Below are positions 33,778 to 42,751 of a DNA stretch of 64,000 nt, one piece after another. Origin of the DNA: Acidimicrobiaceae bacterium (GTDB lineage: Bacteria > Actinomycetota > Acidimicrobiia > Acidimicrobiales > RAAP-2); contig DAIDKS010000040.1 of the NCBI GenBank assembly GCA_027449885.1, positions 50,457 to 114,456 on the forward strand, in the 5' to 3' direction. How positions within the stretch are numbered: position 1 is the first letter of the stretch; every line of letters begins with the position of its first letter. Made by a program: the position numbers and the translations under genes. Under the pieces are notes generated by a model, which was not told the origin of the DNA, did no database searches, and saw nothing but the letters and a program-made list of their open reading frames with translations.

Positions 33778-34023
33778 TCATGTGGGTAGTTGGGGCCGCT
33801 GGCCGCTCAGGGTGAGCCTCGAGAGCGCGATGAGGGCACCGACGTGGTGGAAGCCGAAGGCCCGGCGAGCGATGAGCCGGATCTTCGTGTTGAACGACTC
33901 GACGAGGGCGTTGGTGAGTCCGTGCTCGATGGTCGCGACGATCGCCACGCGGGGTGTCCGACGCGCGCGAGACCTTCGTGACACGTTCGCGATGAACGTC
34001 TCGGAAGGGCTCGTCGGCGTCAT
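33778..34023 (-). pseudogene. ISL3-family transposase, C-terminal fragment
   Basis: About 80 residues matching the end of ISL3 DDE transposases: VAIVATIEHGLTNALVESFNTKIRLIARRAFGFHHVGALIALSRLTLSGQRPQLP. It includes the final catalytic Glu context (N-A-L-V-E-S-x-N-T-K-I-R). The family is usually over 400 aa; everything upstream is gone or scrambled, and no inverted repeats are evident. A remnant of a past insertion. Confidence 0.8.
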
Positions 34024-34417
34024 CGTTCGTGATCACGTGGCGAGGAGTGTCCACCGTTGGCCACCGTGACGGATGACGGTGGCGCGATCGGTCGTCGATG
34101 GTGGGGCCCGCCGGATCGCCCACCCGTCGTCTCCACCGACGAAGGGCATCTCGGTGGCGTACGGAATCGCGCTCGGTCCGCGTGGCATCAGCGAGTCCTT
34201 CGGTCGCTCGCGAGACGGAGACGCTGGTTCACGCCGCGTGGCGCTGGTCGGCACCCTGGCCCGATCCATCAGCGAGCCCGCACGGCCACGGTCCGCCGAC
34301 GCAACGTCGACGCCCGTCACACTCTCGCGCCCGTGAGCACCCGAGAGCCCGCAGTCCGGCGAGCGAGCCGTTCGAGTCGCTCGGTCGTGCCCGGCGTGGT
34401 CGCGAGGTCGCCCCGGA
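34024..34417. other. Non-coding stretch after the transposase fragment
   Basis: No gene I can support. Short ORFs on both strands are Arg/Ser/Pro-rich translations typical of out-of-frame GC-rich DNA. May include further decayed IS sequence. Confidence 0.4.
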
Positions 34418-34423
34418 TAGTTT
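34418..34423 (+). promoter_or_regulatory. -10 element ahead of leader ORF and OYE-type gene
   Basis: TAGTTT, 7 bases, GTG at 34431, the start of a 10-codon ORF that ends in the start codon of the oxidoreductase. Confidence 0.45.
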
Positions 34424-34430
34424 CACTGGG

Positions 34431-34463
34431 GTGGCGGGGCACAGCGAGAGGTCGGCATCGTGA
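34431..34463 (+). CDS. Possible leaderless leader peptide, 10 aa
   Basis: GTG begins 7 bases after TAGTTT and reads MAGHSERSAS, then TGA overlapping the GTG start of the next gene (GTGA). If the transcript is leaderless, ribosomes translate this peptide first and pass straight to the oxidoreductase. The alternative is an untranslated 40-base leader with GAGAGG as ribosome-binding site; the peptide has no evident attenuator residues. Confidence 0.35.
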   Translation: MAGHSERSAS

Positions 34464-36436
34464 GCGGCGTGACCCCCGCGCGGTTCCCCCACCTCTTCCG
34501 CCCCCTCCGGTTGGGTCCCGTGGAGGCGCCGAACCGCATCGTCTCATCGGGTCACGACACCGTGATGGTCGACAACGGGCTCGTCACCGATCAGCTGATC
34601 GCCTATCACGAGGCGCGTGCGAGGGGCGGTGCGGGATGCATCGTCATTCAGGTGGCGGGTGTCCACGAGACCGCTCGCTACACCAGTCACGTCTTGATGG
34701 CGACGAGTGACGAGTGCATCCCGGGGTACCGCGCCCTCGCCGGGGCCGTCCACCCGTTCGGTACGGTGCTGCTCGGGCAGCTGTTCCACCCGGGTCGCGA
34801 AGTCATGGAGTCGGTGGACGGCTCGGCCCCCGTCGCGGTCGCTCCCTCCGCCATCCCGACGGAGAGGTTCCGGGTGACGCCGCGCGCGCTGCGTGGCGAA
34901 GAGGTCGCCGAGATCGTCGCCGGCTACGGCGCGGCCGCCGAGCGCCTGATCAGGGCCGGCCTCGACGGAGTCGAGGTCGTCGCGAGCCACGGGTATCTCC
35001 CGGCGCAGTTTCTCAGTCCCCACGTCAATCGACGGGAGGATGCGTACGGCGGGTCGCGCGAGAACCGTCGCCGCTTCCTCGACGAGGTGATGGACGCCGT
35101 CCGGGCGGGCGCCGGGCCCGCGGCGGCCGTGGGGCTACGGATCTCACTCGACGAGCACGACCCCGCGGGCCTCGACGTCGACGAGGCGACGGAGGCGGTC
35201 GTCGCCCTGGCGGCACGGGGAGTCCTCGACTACGTGAGCGTCACGACGGGAACGTCGGCGACCCTCGGGGGATCCGACCACATCGCTCCCGACATGGGCT
35301 TCGCCAACGGCTACGTGGCTCCGGCGGCCGCGCGGCTACGGACGCAGGTCGACGTTCCGATCCTGGTGGCCGGACGCATCAACCAGCCCCAGGAGGCCGA
35401 GCGGATCCTCTCGAATGGTCAGGCGGACGCCTGCGTGATGACGCGAGCCCTGATCTGCGATCCGGAGATGCCGCGTCGTGCGGTGGCGGGCGAGCTCGAC
35501 GACATTCGATCGTGCGTCGGATGCAACCAGGCGTGCATCGGCCACTTCCACCAGGGTCACCCGATCTCGTGCATCCAGCGTCCGGAGACCGGGCGGGAGC
35601 GGCGCTACGGCACCGTCGTGAGGACCCGAGACCCCCGGCGAGTACTGGTCGTCGGCGGCGGCCCCGCGGGACTGAAGGCCGCCGCGGTCGCCGCGTCGCG
35701 GGGGCACGCGGTGCGTCTCTACGAGGCGGGCCGCCGGGTCGGCGGCCAGGTGCTGCTCGCCGAGCGCCTGCCGGGCCGCGAGGAGTTCGGGGGCGTCGCC
35801 GACAACCTCCGCCGCGAGGCGCAGCGGGCCGGCGTGGAGATCATCGTCGGCCAGTGGGTCGACGCCGACCTCGTCGAACGGGACGATCCGGAGGTGGTCA
35901 TCGTGGCGACCGGGGCCCGACCTTATACGCCGCCGGTCGAGCGGCAGGGGAGTCCCCGAGTCGTCGACGCCTGGTCGGTCGTGCACGACGTCGGGTCGGC
36001 GCCGGACGGACACGTCCTCGTCGCGGACTCGCGCGGGGAGTGGACGGGTCTCGGCGTGGCGCGCCTGCTGGCTCGTGCCGGGCGGCGGGTGACTCTCGCG
36101 GTCACCGGCTACGCGGCGGGCGACCGACTCCAGCAGTACGTACGCGACGGGCAACTGGTGGCCCTCGAGCGCGAGGGGGTCGTCACCCGACCCCTCCTGC
36201 GGCTGGGCGGGGTCGACGAGGACACGGCGTACCTCGAGAGCGTCCTCACCGGGAGCCCGGTCCTCGTCGAGGACGTGGACGGCGTCGTGGTGTCGGCGGG
36301 AGGCGCTCCCGACGCGGCTCTCGCGGAGGCCCTGCGGGAGCGGGGCCGGGCCCCGATCGTGGTGGGCGACGCTCGCGCGCCGCGCACCGTCGAGGAGGCC
36401 GTCCTCGACGGACTGGTCGCGGCGAGTGATCTCTAG
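34460..36436 (+). CDS. Old-yellow-enzyme/2,4-dienoyl-CoA-reductase-type iron-sulfur flavoenzyme
   Basis: 658 aa with three modules. Residues 1-350 are an FMN TIM barrel (PLRLGPVEAPNRIVSSGH, LGQLFHPGR, GYGAAAERLIRAGLDGVEVVASHGYLPAQFLSPHVN). Then CVGCNQACIGHFHQGHPISC supplies the 4Fe-4S cysteines. The last third is a Rossmann FAD/NAD half (RRVLVVGGGPAGLKAAAVAASRGHAVRLYE). It belongs with FadH, trimethylamine dehydrogenase and mycofactocin-associated OYE proteins. Substrate unknown; no mycofactocin genes are in the window. Confidence 0.87.
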   Translation: MSGVTPARFPHLFRPLRLGPVEAPNRIVSSGHDTVMVDNGLVTDQLIAYHEARARGGAGCIVIQVAGVHETARYTSHVLMATSDECIPGYRALAGAVHPFGTVLLGQLFHPGREVMESVDGSAPVAVAPSAIPTERFRVTPRALRGEEVAEIVAGYGAAAERLIRAGLDGVEVVASHGYLPAQFLSPHVNRREDAYGGSRENRRRFLDEVMDAVRAGAGPAAAVGLRISLDEHDPAGLDVDEATEAVVALAARGVLDYVSVTTGTSATLGGSDHIAPDMGFANGYVAPAAARLRTQVDVPILVAGRINQPQEAERILSNGQADACVMTRALICDPEMPRRAVAGELDDIRSCVGCNQACIGHFHQGHPISCIQRPETGRERRYGTVVRTRDPRRVLVVGGGPAGLKAAAVAASRGHAVRLYEAGRRVGGQVLLAERLPGREEFGGVADNLRREAQRAGVEIIVGQWVDADLVERDDPEVVIVATGARPYTPPVERQGSPRVVDAWSVVHDVGSAPDGHVLVADSRGEWTGLGVARLLARAGRRVTLAVTGYAAGDRLQQYVRDGQLVALEREGVVTRPLLRLGGVDEDTAYLESVLTGSPVLVEDVDGVVVSAGGAPDAALAEALRERGRAPIVVGDARAPRTVEEAVLDGLVAASDL

Positions 36437-36441
36437 GACCG

Positions 36442-37737
36442 CTACAGGACGAGCGAGTAGGGGTGCTCCAGGATCCCGCTCAGGGTCTGGAGGAACTGGG
36501 CCGCCAGCGCCCCGTCGATGATCCGGTGGTCGGACGACATCGTGAAGCGCATCCGGTGGTGCAGGACGATCTCGTCGCCCATCGCCACCGGCTCGCGGAA
36601 CGTGGAGCCGACGGCCAGGATCGCCCCCTCGGGAGGATTGATGATCGCGGTGAACTGCTCCACGCCGAACATCCCGAGGTTCGAGATGGTGAACGTGCCG
36701 CCCGACATGTGGTCGATGGTGAGGCGCTTCGCGTCGGCCAGGGCCGCCAGCTCCCGGGCCCGGGCCGAGATCTGGACCAGGGACATCTCGTCGGCGTCCA
36801 TGATCACCGGCACGACGAGCCCGTTGTCGGACGCGACCGCCATGCCGATGTTGATCCGCTCGTGGATGAGCATCGTGGGACTGTCGTCACCGACGTAGGA
36901 GGCGTTGACCTCGGGGTGGGACCGCAGCGCCAGGGCGACGGCGCGGATGACGAGATCGTTCAGGCTGATCTTCGGCTGGCCGGTGGCGATGAGGTGGGCG
37001 TTCATCTCGGTCCGCAGGCGGACGAGGTCCTCGACGTCGGCGACGGCCGTGACGAAGAAGTGGGGGATGGTACGCGCGCTCTCCCCGAGGCGCCGGGCGA
37101 TCACCCGACGCGGGTTGTTCATCGGGACGGTGCGGCTGCCACGCTTCTCCTCGGCCGAGGCGACCTGGACGGAGGGACGCGGCGAGCCGGGGGGAGCGGC
37201 GGCGGTCGCCACCGAGGTGGTGGCGGCGCTCGCGGCGAGGAGCTCCTCGATGTCGCTGCGGATGATGCGACCGCCGGGCCCGGTACCCGTGACGGCGCGC
37301 AGGTCGAGGTGGTGCTCGCGCGCCAGACGGCGCACGAGCGGTGAGGCGGTGCGAGCGTCGAGCTCGGCGCCGCTCATGGCCGGGGCACTCGTGGCCGGAG
37401 CCGTGGGGGCGGCCGGGACCGTGGCGGGACGGTCCGCGTCGACCGTGATCGACTCCGGCTCGGTGGCGGTCGACGCGGTGGCGGGCACCGCTCCCCCCGC
37501 TCGGCCGTCGTCGATCAGCGCGATCGGCGTTCCGATCGGCACGGTGTCGCCCTCGCGGACCAGCACGGCGGCCAGGGTTCCGGCGTCGTAGGCCTCGTAC
37601 TCCATGGTGGCCTTGTCGGTCTCGATCTCGACGAGGACCTCACCGGGCTCGACGTGGTCCCCGGGACGCTTGCGCCACGCCGAGATAGCCCCCTCCTCCA
37701 TCGTGTCGGAGAGTCGGGGCATGGTGATCTCGATCAT
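36442..37737 (-). CDS. pdhC: 2-oxo acid dehydrogenase E2 (dihydrolipoamide acetyltransferase)
   Basis: 431 aa. One lipoyl domain at the N terminus (EITMPRLSDTMEEGAISAW, lipoyl Lys in VEIETDKATMEYEA), an Ala/Pro/Thr linker, a peripheral-subunit-binding domain (ASPLVRRLAREHHLDLRAVTGTGPGGRIIRSDIEELL) and the catalytic core ending with MRFTMSSDHRIIDGALAAQFL, which holds the active-site His-Asp. Third gene of E1a-E1b-E2; no E3 (lipoamide dehydrogenase) nearby. Pyruvate or acetoin is the likely substrate; sequence alone cannot decide. Confidence 0.93.
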   Translation of the reverse strand: MIEITMPRLSDTMEEGAISAWRKRPGDHVEPGEVLVEIETDKATMEYEAYDAGTLAAVLVREGDTVPIGTPIALIDDGRAGGAVPATASTATEPESITVDADRPATVPAAPTAPATSAPAMSGAELDARTASPLVRRLAREHHLDLRAVTGTGPGGRIIRSDIEELLAASAATTSVATAAAPPGSPRPSVQVASAEEKRGSRTVPMNNPRRVIARRLGESARTIPHFFVTAVADVEDLVRLRTEMNAHLIATGQPKISLNDLVIRAVALALRSHPEVNASYVGDDSPTMLIHERINIGMAVASDNGLVVPVIMDADEMSLVQISARARELAALADAKRLTIDHMSGGTFTISNLGMFGVEQFTAIINPPEGAILAVGSTFREPVAMGDEIVLHHRMRFTMSSDHRIIDGALAAQFLQTLSGILEHPYSLVL

Positions 37738-37741
37738 CGGG

Positions 37742-38752
37742 TTACCTCCGCGCGGCCGGCCGGCGGCGGCCGACGGCGTCCAGGGTCTGGTACACGGCGT
37801 TGATCACGTCCTCGTGGGAGGGCAGTGCCGCGGTCTCCAGGACCTTCGAGTAGGGGAGCGGGACCTCGGCCATCGCTACGCGACGCACCGGGGCGTCGAG
37901 GTAGTCGAAGGCCCCGTCCGAGATGGTGGCGGCGACTTCGGCGCCGATGCCGTAGGTCAGCCAGTCGTCCTCGAGAACGACGGCGCAACTGGTGCGCTTG
38001 ACCGACTCGACGATCGTCGTGCGGTCGAGCGGACGCAGACTGCGCAGGTCGACGACCTCGATGTCGAGTCCCTCGGTCTCGGCGAGCTCCTGGGCGACCT
38101 GGTTCGCGACGAACGCGGTACGGGAGTAGCCGATCAGCGTGAGGTCGCTGCCGCGTCGGGTGACCGCAGCGCGACCGATCTCGGCCGGCGCGTCCCCGTC
38201 GGGCACGTCACCCTTGGTGTTGTAGAGGGCCAGGTTCTCGAGGAAGAGGACCGGGTCGTCATCGCGGATCGCGGCGAGCAGCAGGGCCTTGGCGTCGGCC
38301 GGGGTCGACGGCGCGACGACCTTCATGCCCGGGACGAAGGCGTAGTAGAGCTCGATGTTCTGCGAGTGGGTCGCGCCTAGTTGCTGTCCACCGCCGCCCG
38401 GGGTTCGGATCACCAGTGGCACGCGGGCCTGTCCACCGAACATCCCGTAGATCTTGGCGGCGTGGTTGACGATCTGGTCCAGCGCGAGCAGGGAGAAGTT
38501 GATCGTCATGATCTCCACCACGGGGCGCAGGCCCAGCATCGCGGCGCCGATCGCCGCACCGGTGAAGCCCTCCTCGGCGATCGGCGTGTCGCGCACCCGA
38601 CGCTCGCCGAACTCCGAGAGCAGGCCCGCGGTGATCTTGTAGGAGCCCTCGAAGACACCGATCTCCTCGCCCATGAGGACGACGTTCTCGTCGCGGTGCA
38701 TCTCGTCGCGCAGGGTGTCGTGCAGAGCCTGGCGGAAGGTCATCACGGCCAT
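37742..38752 (-). CDS. pdhB: 2-oxo acid dehydrogenase E1 beta subunit
   Basis: 336 aa transketolase-like beta subunit. Starts at ATG 38752 (MAVMTFRQALHDTLRDEM), with GGAGGT 6 bases upstream, overlapping the E1 alpha stop. Conserved pieces: VVLMGEEIGVFEGSYKIT, RVRDTPIAEEGFTGAAIGAAMLGLRPVVEIM, VIRTPGGGGQQLGATHSQN, and the C-terminal VVDLRSLRPLDRTTIVESV. Forms the ThDP site with E1 alpha. Confidence 0.94.
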   Translation of the reverse strand: MAVMTFRQALHDTLRDEMHRDENVVLMGEEIGVFEGSYKITAGLLSEFGERRVRDTPIAEEGFTGAAIGAAMLGLRPVVEIMTINFSLLALDQIVNHAAKIYGMFGGQARVPLVIRTPGGGGQQLGATHSQNIELYYAFVPGMKVVAPSTPADAKALLLAAIRDDDPVLFLENLALYNTKGDVPDGDAPAEIGRAAVTRRGSDLTLIGYSRTAFVANQVAQELAETEGLDIEVVDLRSLRPLDRTTIVESVKRTSCAVVLEDDWLTYGIGAEVAATISDGAFDYLDAPVRRVAMAEVPLPYSKVLETAALPSHEDVINAVYQTLDAVGRRRPAARR

Positions 38753-39855
38753 CACGCCACCTCCGTGGGACGGGGGCGAGCCGCGAAGAGGGGTTCGCCG
38801 GGAAGTCGGTGCAGATCGTTCGCGACCGGGGTCGCGTAGGTGTAGTCGAAGAGGGTCGAGGGGTCGGGGTGCGGACTCGACTCCGCGAAGGCCGACGCCC
38901 GTTCCGCGATCGCCTTGGCCTCCTCGTCGAGGGCGGCGAGCCCGGCGGCGTCGAGCAGGCCTTCGACCATGAGTCGGGCTCCCACGGTGTGGATCGGGTC
39001 GTGGCTGGTCAGGGCCTCGACCTCCTCGGCGGTGCGGTACTTCGCCGGATCGACGACCGAGTGTCCGCGCAGGCGCTCGCTCACGACCTCGAGCAGGAAC
39101 GGCGCACCGGCCCGCGCCGCCGCGACCGCCGCCCGTGTCGCCTCGTAGGTCGCGAGGGGGTCCAGGCCGTCGACGCGCGCCGAGGCCATCCGGTAGCTCG
39201 CGGCGCGACGCGCGAGCTCGGGCTCGGCCGAGGACTTCTCGACCGTCGTACCCATGCCGAGCCGATTGTTGATGATGACGTAGACGATGGGGAGATGCCA
39301 CAACGCCGCGAGGTTCAGCGATTCGTGGAAGGCCCCGATGTTGGTGGTCCCGTCGCCCATAGTGCACATCACGACCTCATCGCTGCCGCGGTACGAGATG
39401 GCGAGGGCCGCTCCGGTCGCGAGCGGGAGCTGGCCGCCGACGATGCCGTAGCCACCGAGGAGGCGGTGGTCGACGTCGAAGAGGTGCATCGAGCCGCCCC
39501 AACCCTTCGAGACCCCGTCCACCCGCCCGTAGAGCTCGGCCATGACCCGTTCGGGCGAGATCCCTCGCTCGATCGCGTAGCCGTGCTCGCGGTAGTTGGT
39601 GAAGAGGTAGTCGCGCTCGTCGAGCGCGGCGACGAGGCCGACCACCGCGGCCTCCTCGCCCAGGTTGAGGTGGCAGTAGCCGCCGATGAGGGCCTGGGTG
39701 TAGCCGCGGGCCGCCCGCTCCTCGAAGCGGCGGATGACGACCATGCGGCGGTAGAAGTCGAGGAGACGACGACCCTCCTCGTCGGTCAGGCCCGGCGGTA
39801 CGCTCCCGTCGGCCGAGGGGGATCCCTTCTTCGCGCTACGCGTCCGCTCGCTCAT
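38752..39855 (-). CDS. pdhA: 2-oxo acid dehydrogenase E1 alpha subunit
   Basis: 367 aa ThDP-binding alpha subunit. After a 20-residue Lys/Ser lead come YRRMVVIRRFEERAARGYTQ, GGYCHLNLGEEAAVVG, KGWGGSMHLFD, GIVGGQLPLATGAALA, and the ThDP motif GDGTTNIGAFHESLNLAALWHLPIVYVIINN. SERLRGHSVVDPAKYRT holds the phosphorylation-loop-like region typical of PDH. AAGGAT precedes the ATG. Start of a three-gene operon. Confidence 0.94.
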   Translation of the reverse strand: MSERTRSAKKGSPSADGSVPPGLTDEEGRRLLDFYRRMVVIRRFEERAARGYTQALIGGYCHLNLGEEAAVVGLVAALDERDYLFTNYREHGYAIERGISPERVMAELYGRVDGVSKGWGGSMHLFDVDHRLLGGYGIVGGQLPLATGAALAISYRGSDEVVMCTMGDGTTNIGAFHESLNLAALWHLPIVYVIINNRLGMGTTVEKSSAEPELARRAASYRMASARVDGLDPLATYEATRAAVAAARAGAPFLLEVVSERLRGHSVVDPAKYRTAEEVEALTSHDPIHTVGARLMVEGLLDAAGLAALDEEAKAIAERASAFAESSPHPDPSTLFDYTYATPVANDLHRLPGEPLFAARPRPTEVA

Positions 39856-39911
39856 CTCATCCTTCGGTCCGAACCCACGGCGGTCGAGGTCGGCGCGGGT
39901 GACGTCTCGCC

Positions 39912-39917
39912 ATTCTA
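39912..39917 (-). promoter_or_regulatory. -10 element of the pdhABC promoter
   Basis: TAGAAT on the minus strand, 56 bases before the pdhA ATG, giving a leader of about 50 bases with an ordinary ribosome-binding site. No consensus -35. Confidence 0.45.
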
Positions 39918-39970
39918 GATGTTTGGTTCACCAGGACCTCCGTCGGGTCGTGGTCGCCCTTACCCTTCAG

Positions 39971-39976
39971 TAGTGT
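39971..39976 (+). promoter_or_regulatory. -10 element of leaderless LLM oxidoreductase
   Basis: TAGTGT, 7 bases, GTG at 39984. The ORF-track GTG (39975) would lie inside this hexamer. Confidence 0.55.
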
Positions 39977-39983
39977 GCGGCTC

Positions 39984-40994
39984 GTGAAACTTGACGCCTC
40001 GCTCGACTTCCCGGGCGACGGGGCTCGCGCCATCGAATCCCTCGGCCTCGACGGCGCCTGGGCGTCGGAGATCGGTCACGACCCGCTCCTCACCCTCGCG
40101 GGAGCGGCGCGAGTGAGCTCGTCCCTCACCCTCGGCACCAGCGTGCTCGTCGCCTTCGGGCGCAGCCCCATGAACACGGCCATGCTGGCGAACGACGTCC
40201 AGGTGCTGAGCGGCGGACGACTCGTCCTGGGACTCGGAAGTCAGGTTCGCGCCCATATCGAACGGCGCTACGCGATGCCCTGGTCGCAGCCGGCCGCGCG
40301 GATGAGGGAGTACGTGGCCGCGCTGCGGGCCATCTGGGCGAGCTGGAACGACGATCGCCCTCTCAACGTCCGTGGTGAGTTCTACCGACTCACGCTGATG
40401 CCCCCGTTCTTTCGGCCCGCTCCGCACTCCTTCGGCGCCCCCCGGGTCTTCGTCGCCGCCGTGGGGCCCGCGATGACCGAGGTCGCGGGCGAGGTCGCGG
40501 ACGGGCTGCTCGTCCACCCGTTCACCACGGCTCGCTACCTCGACGAGGTGACCCGCCCCGCTCTCGAGCGAGGCTTCGCACGGCGCGAGAGGGAACGTGG
40601 CGACTTCGAGGTGTCCCTGTCGGCCCTCGTCGGGGTCGGCGAGGGCGAGGAGGCGGCGCGGGCCGTCCGGGACCAGGTCGCGTTCTACGCCTCCACCCCC
40701 GCCTACCGGGGCGTGCTCGAGGTGGCGGGTCTCGCCGCCCTGGGCGACGAGCTCGGCCGCCACGCGGTCCGGGGTCGCTGGGAGGAGATGGGCCGACTCG
40801 TCCCCGACGACTTCCTCGAGCAGGTGGCGTCCGTCGGTCGCACCGCGTCCGTCGCCGACGGGCTGATCGCGCGGTGGGGGTCGCGTGTCGACCGACTCGG
40901 GGTGAGCGACCCCGGGGGCGATCCGGCGGCCTCCTGGGACGTGCTCGCGGAGCTGGTCAACCGTCGCGGACCCGCGACCCCGGCCCGTCGGTAG
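39984..40994 (+). CDS. LLM-class F420-dependent oxidoreductase (MSMEG_2256-like)
   Basis: 336 aa. Start at GTG 39984 (MKLDASLDFPGDGARA) given by the -10 element. F420/flavin barrel pieces: LGLDGAWASEIGHDPLLTLAGAARVSSSLTLGTSVLVAFGRSPMNTAMLANDVQVLSGGRLVLGLGSQVR, then AMPWSQPAARMREYVAALRAIW and DGLLVHPFTTARYLDEV. The short, Lys-Leu-Asp N terminus fits the MSMEG_2256-type family. Substrate unknown. Followed by the DsrE gene after 35 bases. Confidence 0.87.
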   Translation: MKLDASLDFPGDGARAIESLGLDGAWASEIGHDPLLTLAGAARVSSSLTLGTSVLVAFGRSPMNTAMLANDVQVLSGGRLVLGLGSQVRAHIERRYAMPWSQPAARMREYVAALRAIWASWNDDRPLNVRGEFYRLTLMPPFFRPAPHSFGAPRVFVAAVGPAMTEVAGEVADGLLVHPFTTARYLDEVTRPALERGFARRERERGDFEVSLSALVGVGEGEEAARAVRDQVAFYASTPAYRGVLEVAGLAALGDELGRHAVRGRWEEMGRLVPDDFLEQVASVGRTASVADGLIARWGSRVDRLGVSDPGGDPAASWDVLAELVNRRGPATPARR

Positions 40995-40997
40995 ATT
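40992..40997 (+). promoter_or_regulatory. -10 element using the LLM stop codon (DsrE gene)
   Basis: TAGATT starts with the TAG stop of the LLM gene and lies 33 bases before the DsrE-family ATG. Confidence 0.35.
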
Positions 40998-41029
40998 CGG
41001 GGCGAGGGGCGCGACACGGGGAGGACCCC

Positions 41030-41383
41030 ATGAAGATGCTGGTCGTCCTGAACGACCCGCCCTACGGCAGCGAGCGGACCTACAACGCGCTGCGCCTCGC
41101 CGGCAATCTCGGCCGCCGCGACGGCGACCTCGAGATCACCGTCTTCCTCATGGGTGACGCCGTCCTCGCGGCGAAGCGAGGCCAGACGACCCCCGACGGC
41201 TACTACAACGTCGAGCGAATGCTGAGGGGCGTAGGGGTGAAGGGCGGTCGGGTTCTCGTCTGCGGCACGTGCATCGACACCCGAGGGCTCGGACTCGAGG
41301 ACCTGAGCGAGGGGGTGGAGCGCAGCTCGATGGATGAGCTGGGTGACCTCGTGCTCGGCGCCGAGCGGCTTGTGTGGGTCTAA
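41030..41383 (+). CDS. DsrE/YchN-family protein
   Basis: 117 aa from ATG 41030 with GGGGAGGA upstream. VVLNDPPYGSERTYNALRLAGNL is the DsrE strand-helix start; AVLAAKRGQTTPDGYYNVERMLRGVGVKGGRVLVCGTCIDTRGL holds the conserved Cys pair CGTC, and LSEGVERSSMDELGDLVLGAERLVWV the last strand. DsrE-fold proteins handle sulfur or act as small oligomeric regulators. It converges on the MFS gene with a 4-base overlap. Confidence 0.87.
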   Translation: MKMLVVLNDPPYGSERTYNALRLAGNLGRRDGDLEITVFLMGDAVLAAKRGQTTPDGYYNVERMLRGVGVKGGRVLVCGTCIDTRGLGLEDLSEGVERSSMDELGDLVLGAERLVWV

Positions 41384-42648
41384 TCGGCGGCTGGGGCGAG
41401 CACGCGCCCGTCCTCCGCCGGGGTGAGACGTCGACGTAGTCCGAGCATCATCGCCGAGCCGACGAGGGCCGTGATGCCCGTCGAGAGCGGCCACCAGTTG
41501 CCGAGTCCCCGACTGAAGTAGAGGGCGGTGAGCAGGGGCGCCACGACGCTCGAGAGACTCCACGTCGTGCCGGCCGCCGCGTTGTAGCGACCGCGCAGGT
41601 GCTCCGGGGCGATGTCGTTGACGAGGGCCTGACCGACCGGCTGCAGCATCGTCTCGCCGATGGCGAAGACCACCATCGCGGCGCAGAGCGAGGCGACGGC
41701 GAGGCCCGCCGGGACGGCCAGGGTCACCGCGAGGATCACCCAGAAGAGGAACCAGAGGACGCCGACCGCGGCGAGGACTCGCGTGCGACTCTTGCCGGTC
41801 ACCAGGTGCAGCGTTCCGAGCTGACCGAGGACGATCGTCGTGGTGTTGAAGAAGAAGATCAGTCCGATGGCGTGGACCGAGAGGTGGACGTCGTTGACGA
41901 CGAAGAGGCTGAAGCCGGCCTCCTGGGAGCCGTACCCGCCGATCATCAGCACCAGCGCGGCGACCACGTAGCGCACGAGCCGTCGGTCCCGGATGACGAC
42001 GCCCCATCCGCGAGCCTCGTCGGCGTGGTGCTCGTCGCGAACGGCCTGACCGTGAGCCCGCAGCGGAATGATGAAGGCGCCGGCGACGAGCGTCACGGCG
42101 CCGTCGACGAGGTAGAGGAGGGTGAACGTCGCGGGGTGTCGCAGGTTCACGATCGTGGCCGAGACGAGGCTTCCGAGGCCGATGCCGAAGTTCAGCAGCA
42201 TGAAGTTCATCCCGAAGGCGCGAGCCCGCTGCTCTGGTCCGGCGATGCGTGCGAGCAGGACCATCCCCGGCCCCCACTGGGCACCGCCCAGGGCCGCCAT
42301 CGTGAGGCCGCAGGCGATCGCCTCACCGTGGGTGTGGACCGTCGCCCACCACCCCAGGACGGCGCCGTTCATCGCGAACCCCGCGAGGGCCACCCGCCAC
42401 GGGCCGACGTGGTCCACCAGGGTCCCCCACAATGGGCCGACGGCGAGGCTGGCGACCGCGGCGCCGGCGAGGAGGAGGGTGGCGAAGCCGGTCGTGAAGT
42501 GGCGGACGTTGTGCAGGTAGACGACCATGAACGAGAGGGTGAGTCCGTTGCCCACGGCGTTCAGCAGGGTGGCCCCGTAGTAGACGCGTAGGGGGCCCCG
42601 CAACGACTGCCGGAAGTCGGCCGGGAGAAGGGTGTCCAGGATTTTCAC
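41380..42648 (-). CDS. MFS transporter
   Basis: 422 aa with 12 predicted hydrophobic helices. Loop 2-3 motif is GPLWGTLVDHVGPWRVALAG; residues 130-150 have QWGPGMVLLARIAGPEQRARAFG; the central loop is HHADEARGWGVVIRDRRLVR. Similar in layout to the MdtH-type exporters of the MFS. The GTG start follows TAGGCT by 9 bases, slightly longer than the leaderless norm. Divergent from the desaturase gene. Confidence 0.85.
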   Translation of the reverse strand: MKILDTLLPADFRQSLRGPLRVYYGATLLNAVGNGLTLSFMVVYLHNVRHFTTGFATLLLAGAAVASLAVGPLWGTLVDHVGPWRVALAGFAMNGAVLGWWATVHTHGEAIACGLTMAALGGAQWGPGMVLLARIAGPEQRARAFGMNFMLLNFGIGLGSLVSATIVNLRHPATFTLLYLVDGAVTLVAGAFIIPLRAHGQAVRDEHHADEARGWGVVIRDRRLVRYVVAALVLMIGGYGSQEAGFSLFVVNDVHLSVHAIGLIFFFNTTTIVLGQLGTLHLVTGKSRTRVLAAVGVLWFLFWVILAVTLAVPAGLAVASLCAAMVVFAIGETMLQPVGQALVNDIAPEHLRGRYNAAAGTTWSLSSVVAPLLTALYFSRGLGNWWPLSTGITALVGSAMMLGLRRRLTPAEDGRVLAPAAD

Positions 42649-42751
42649 GAGCCGATCAGCCTACGCCCGGAGAGGGGCGCCGCAGGTTGCGATGAGGTGA
42701 CAAGACGTCGAGGGGTGGTTACGATGTCGTGACTGCGCTGAAGGAGATCCC

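Noticed and set aside
34033-34320. Extension of the ISL3 transposase upstream
   Set aside because: Translations in all minus frames show none of the N-terminal or DDE-core motifs; the fragment stops at about 34023.
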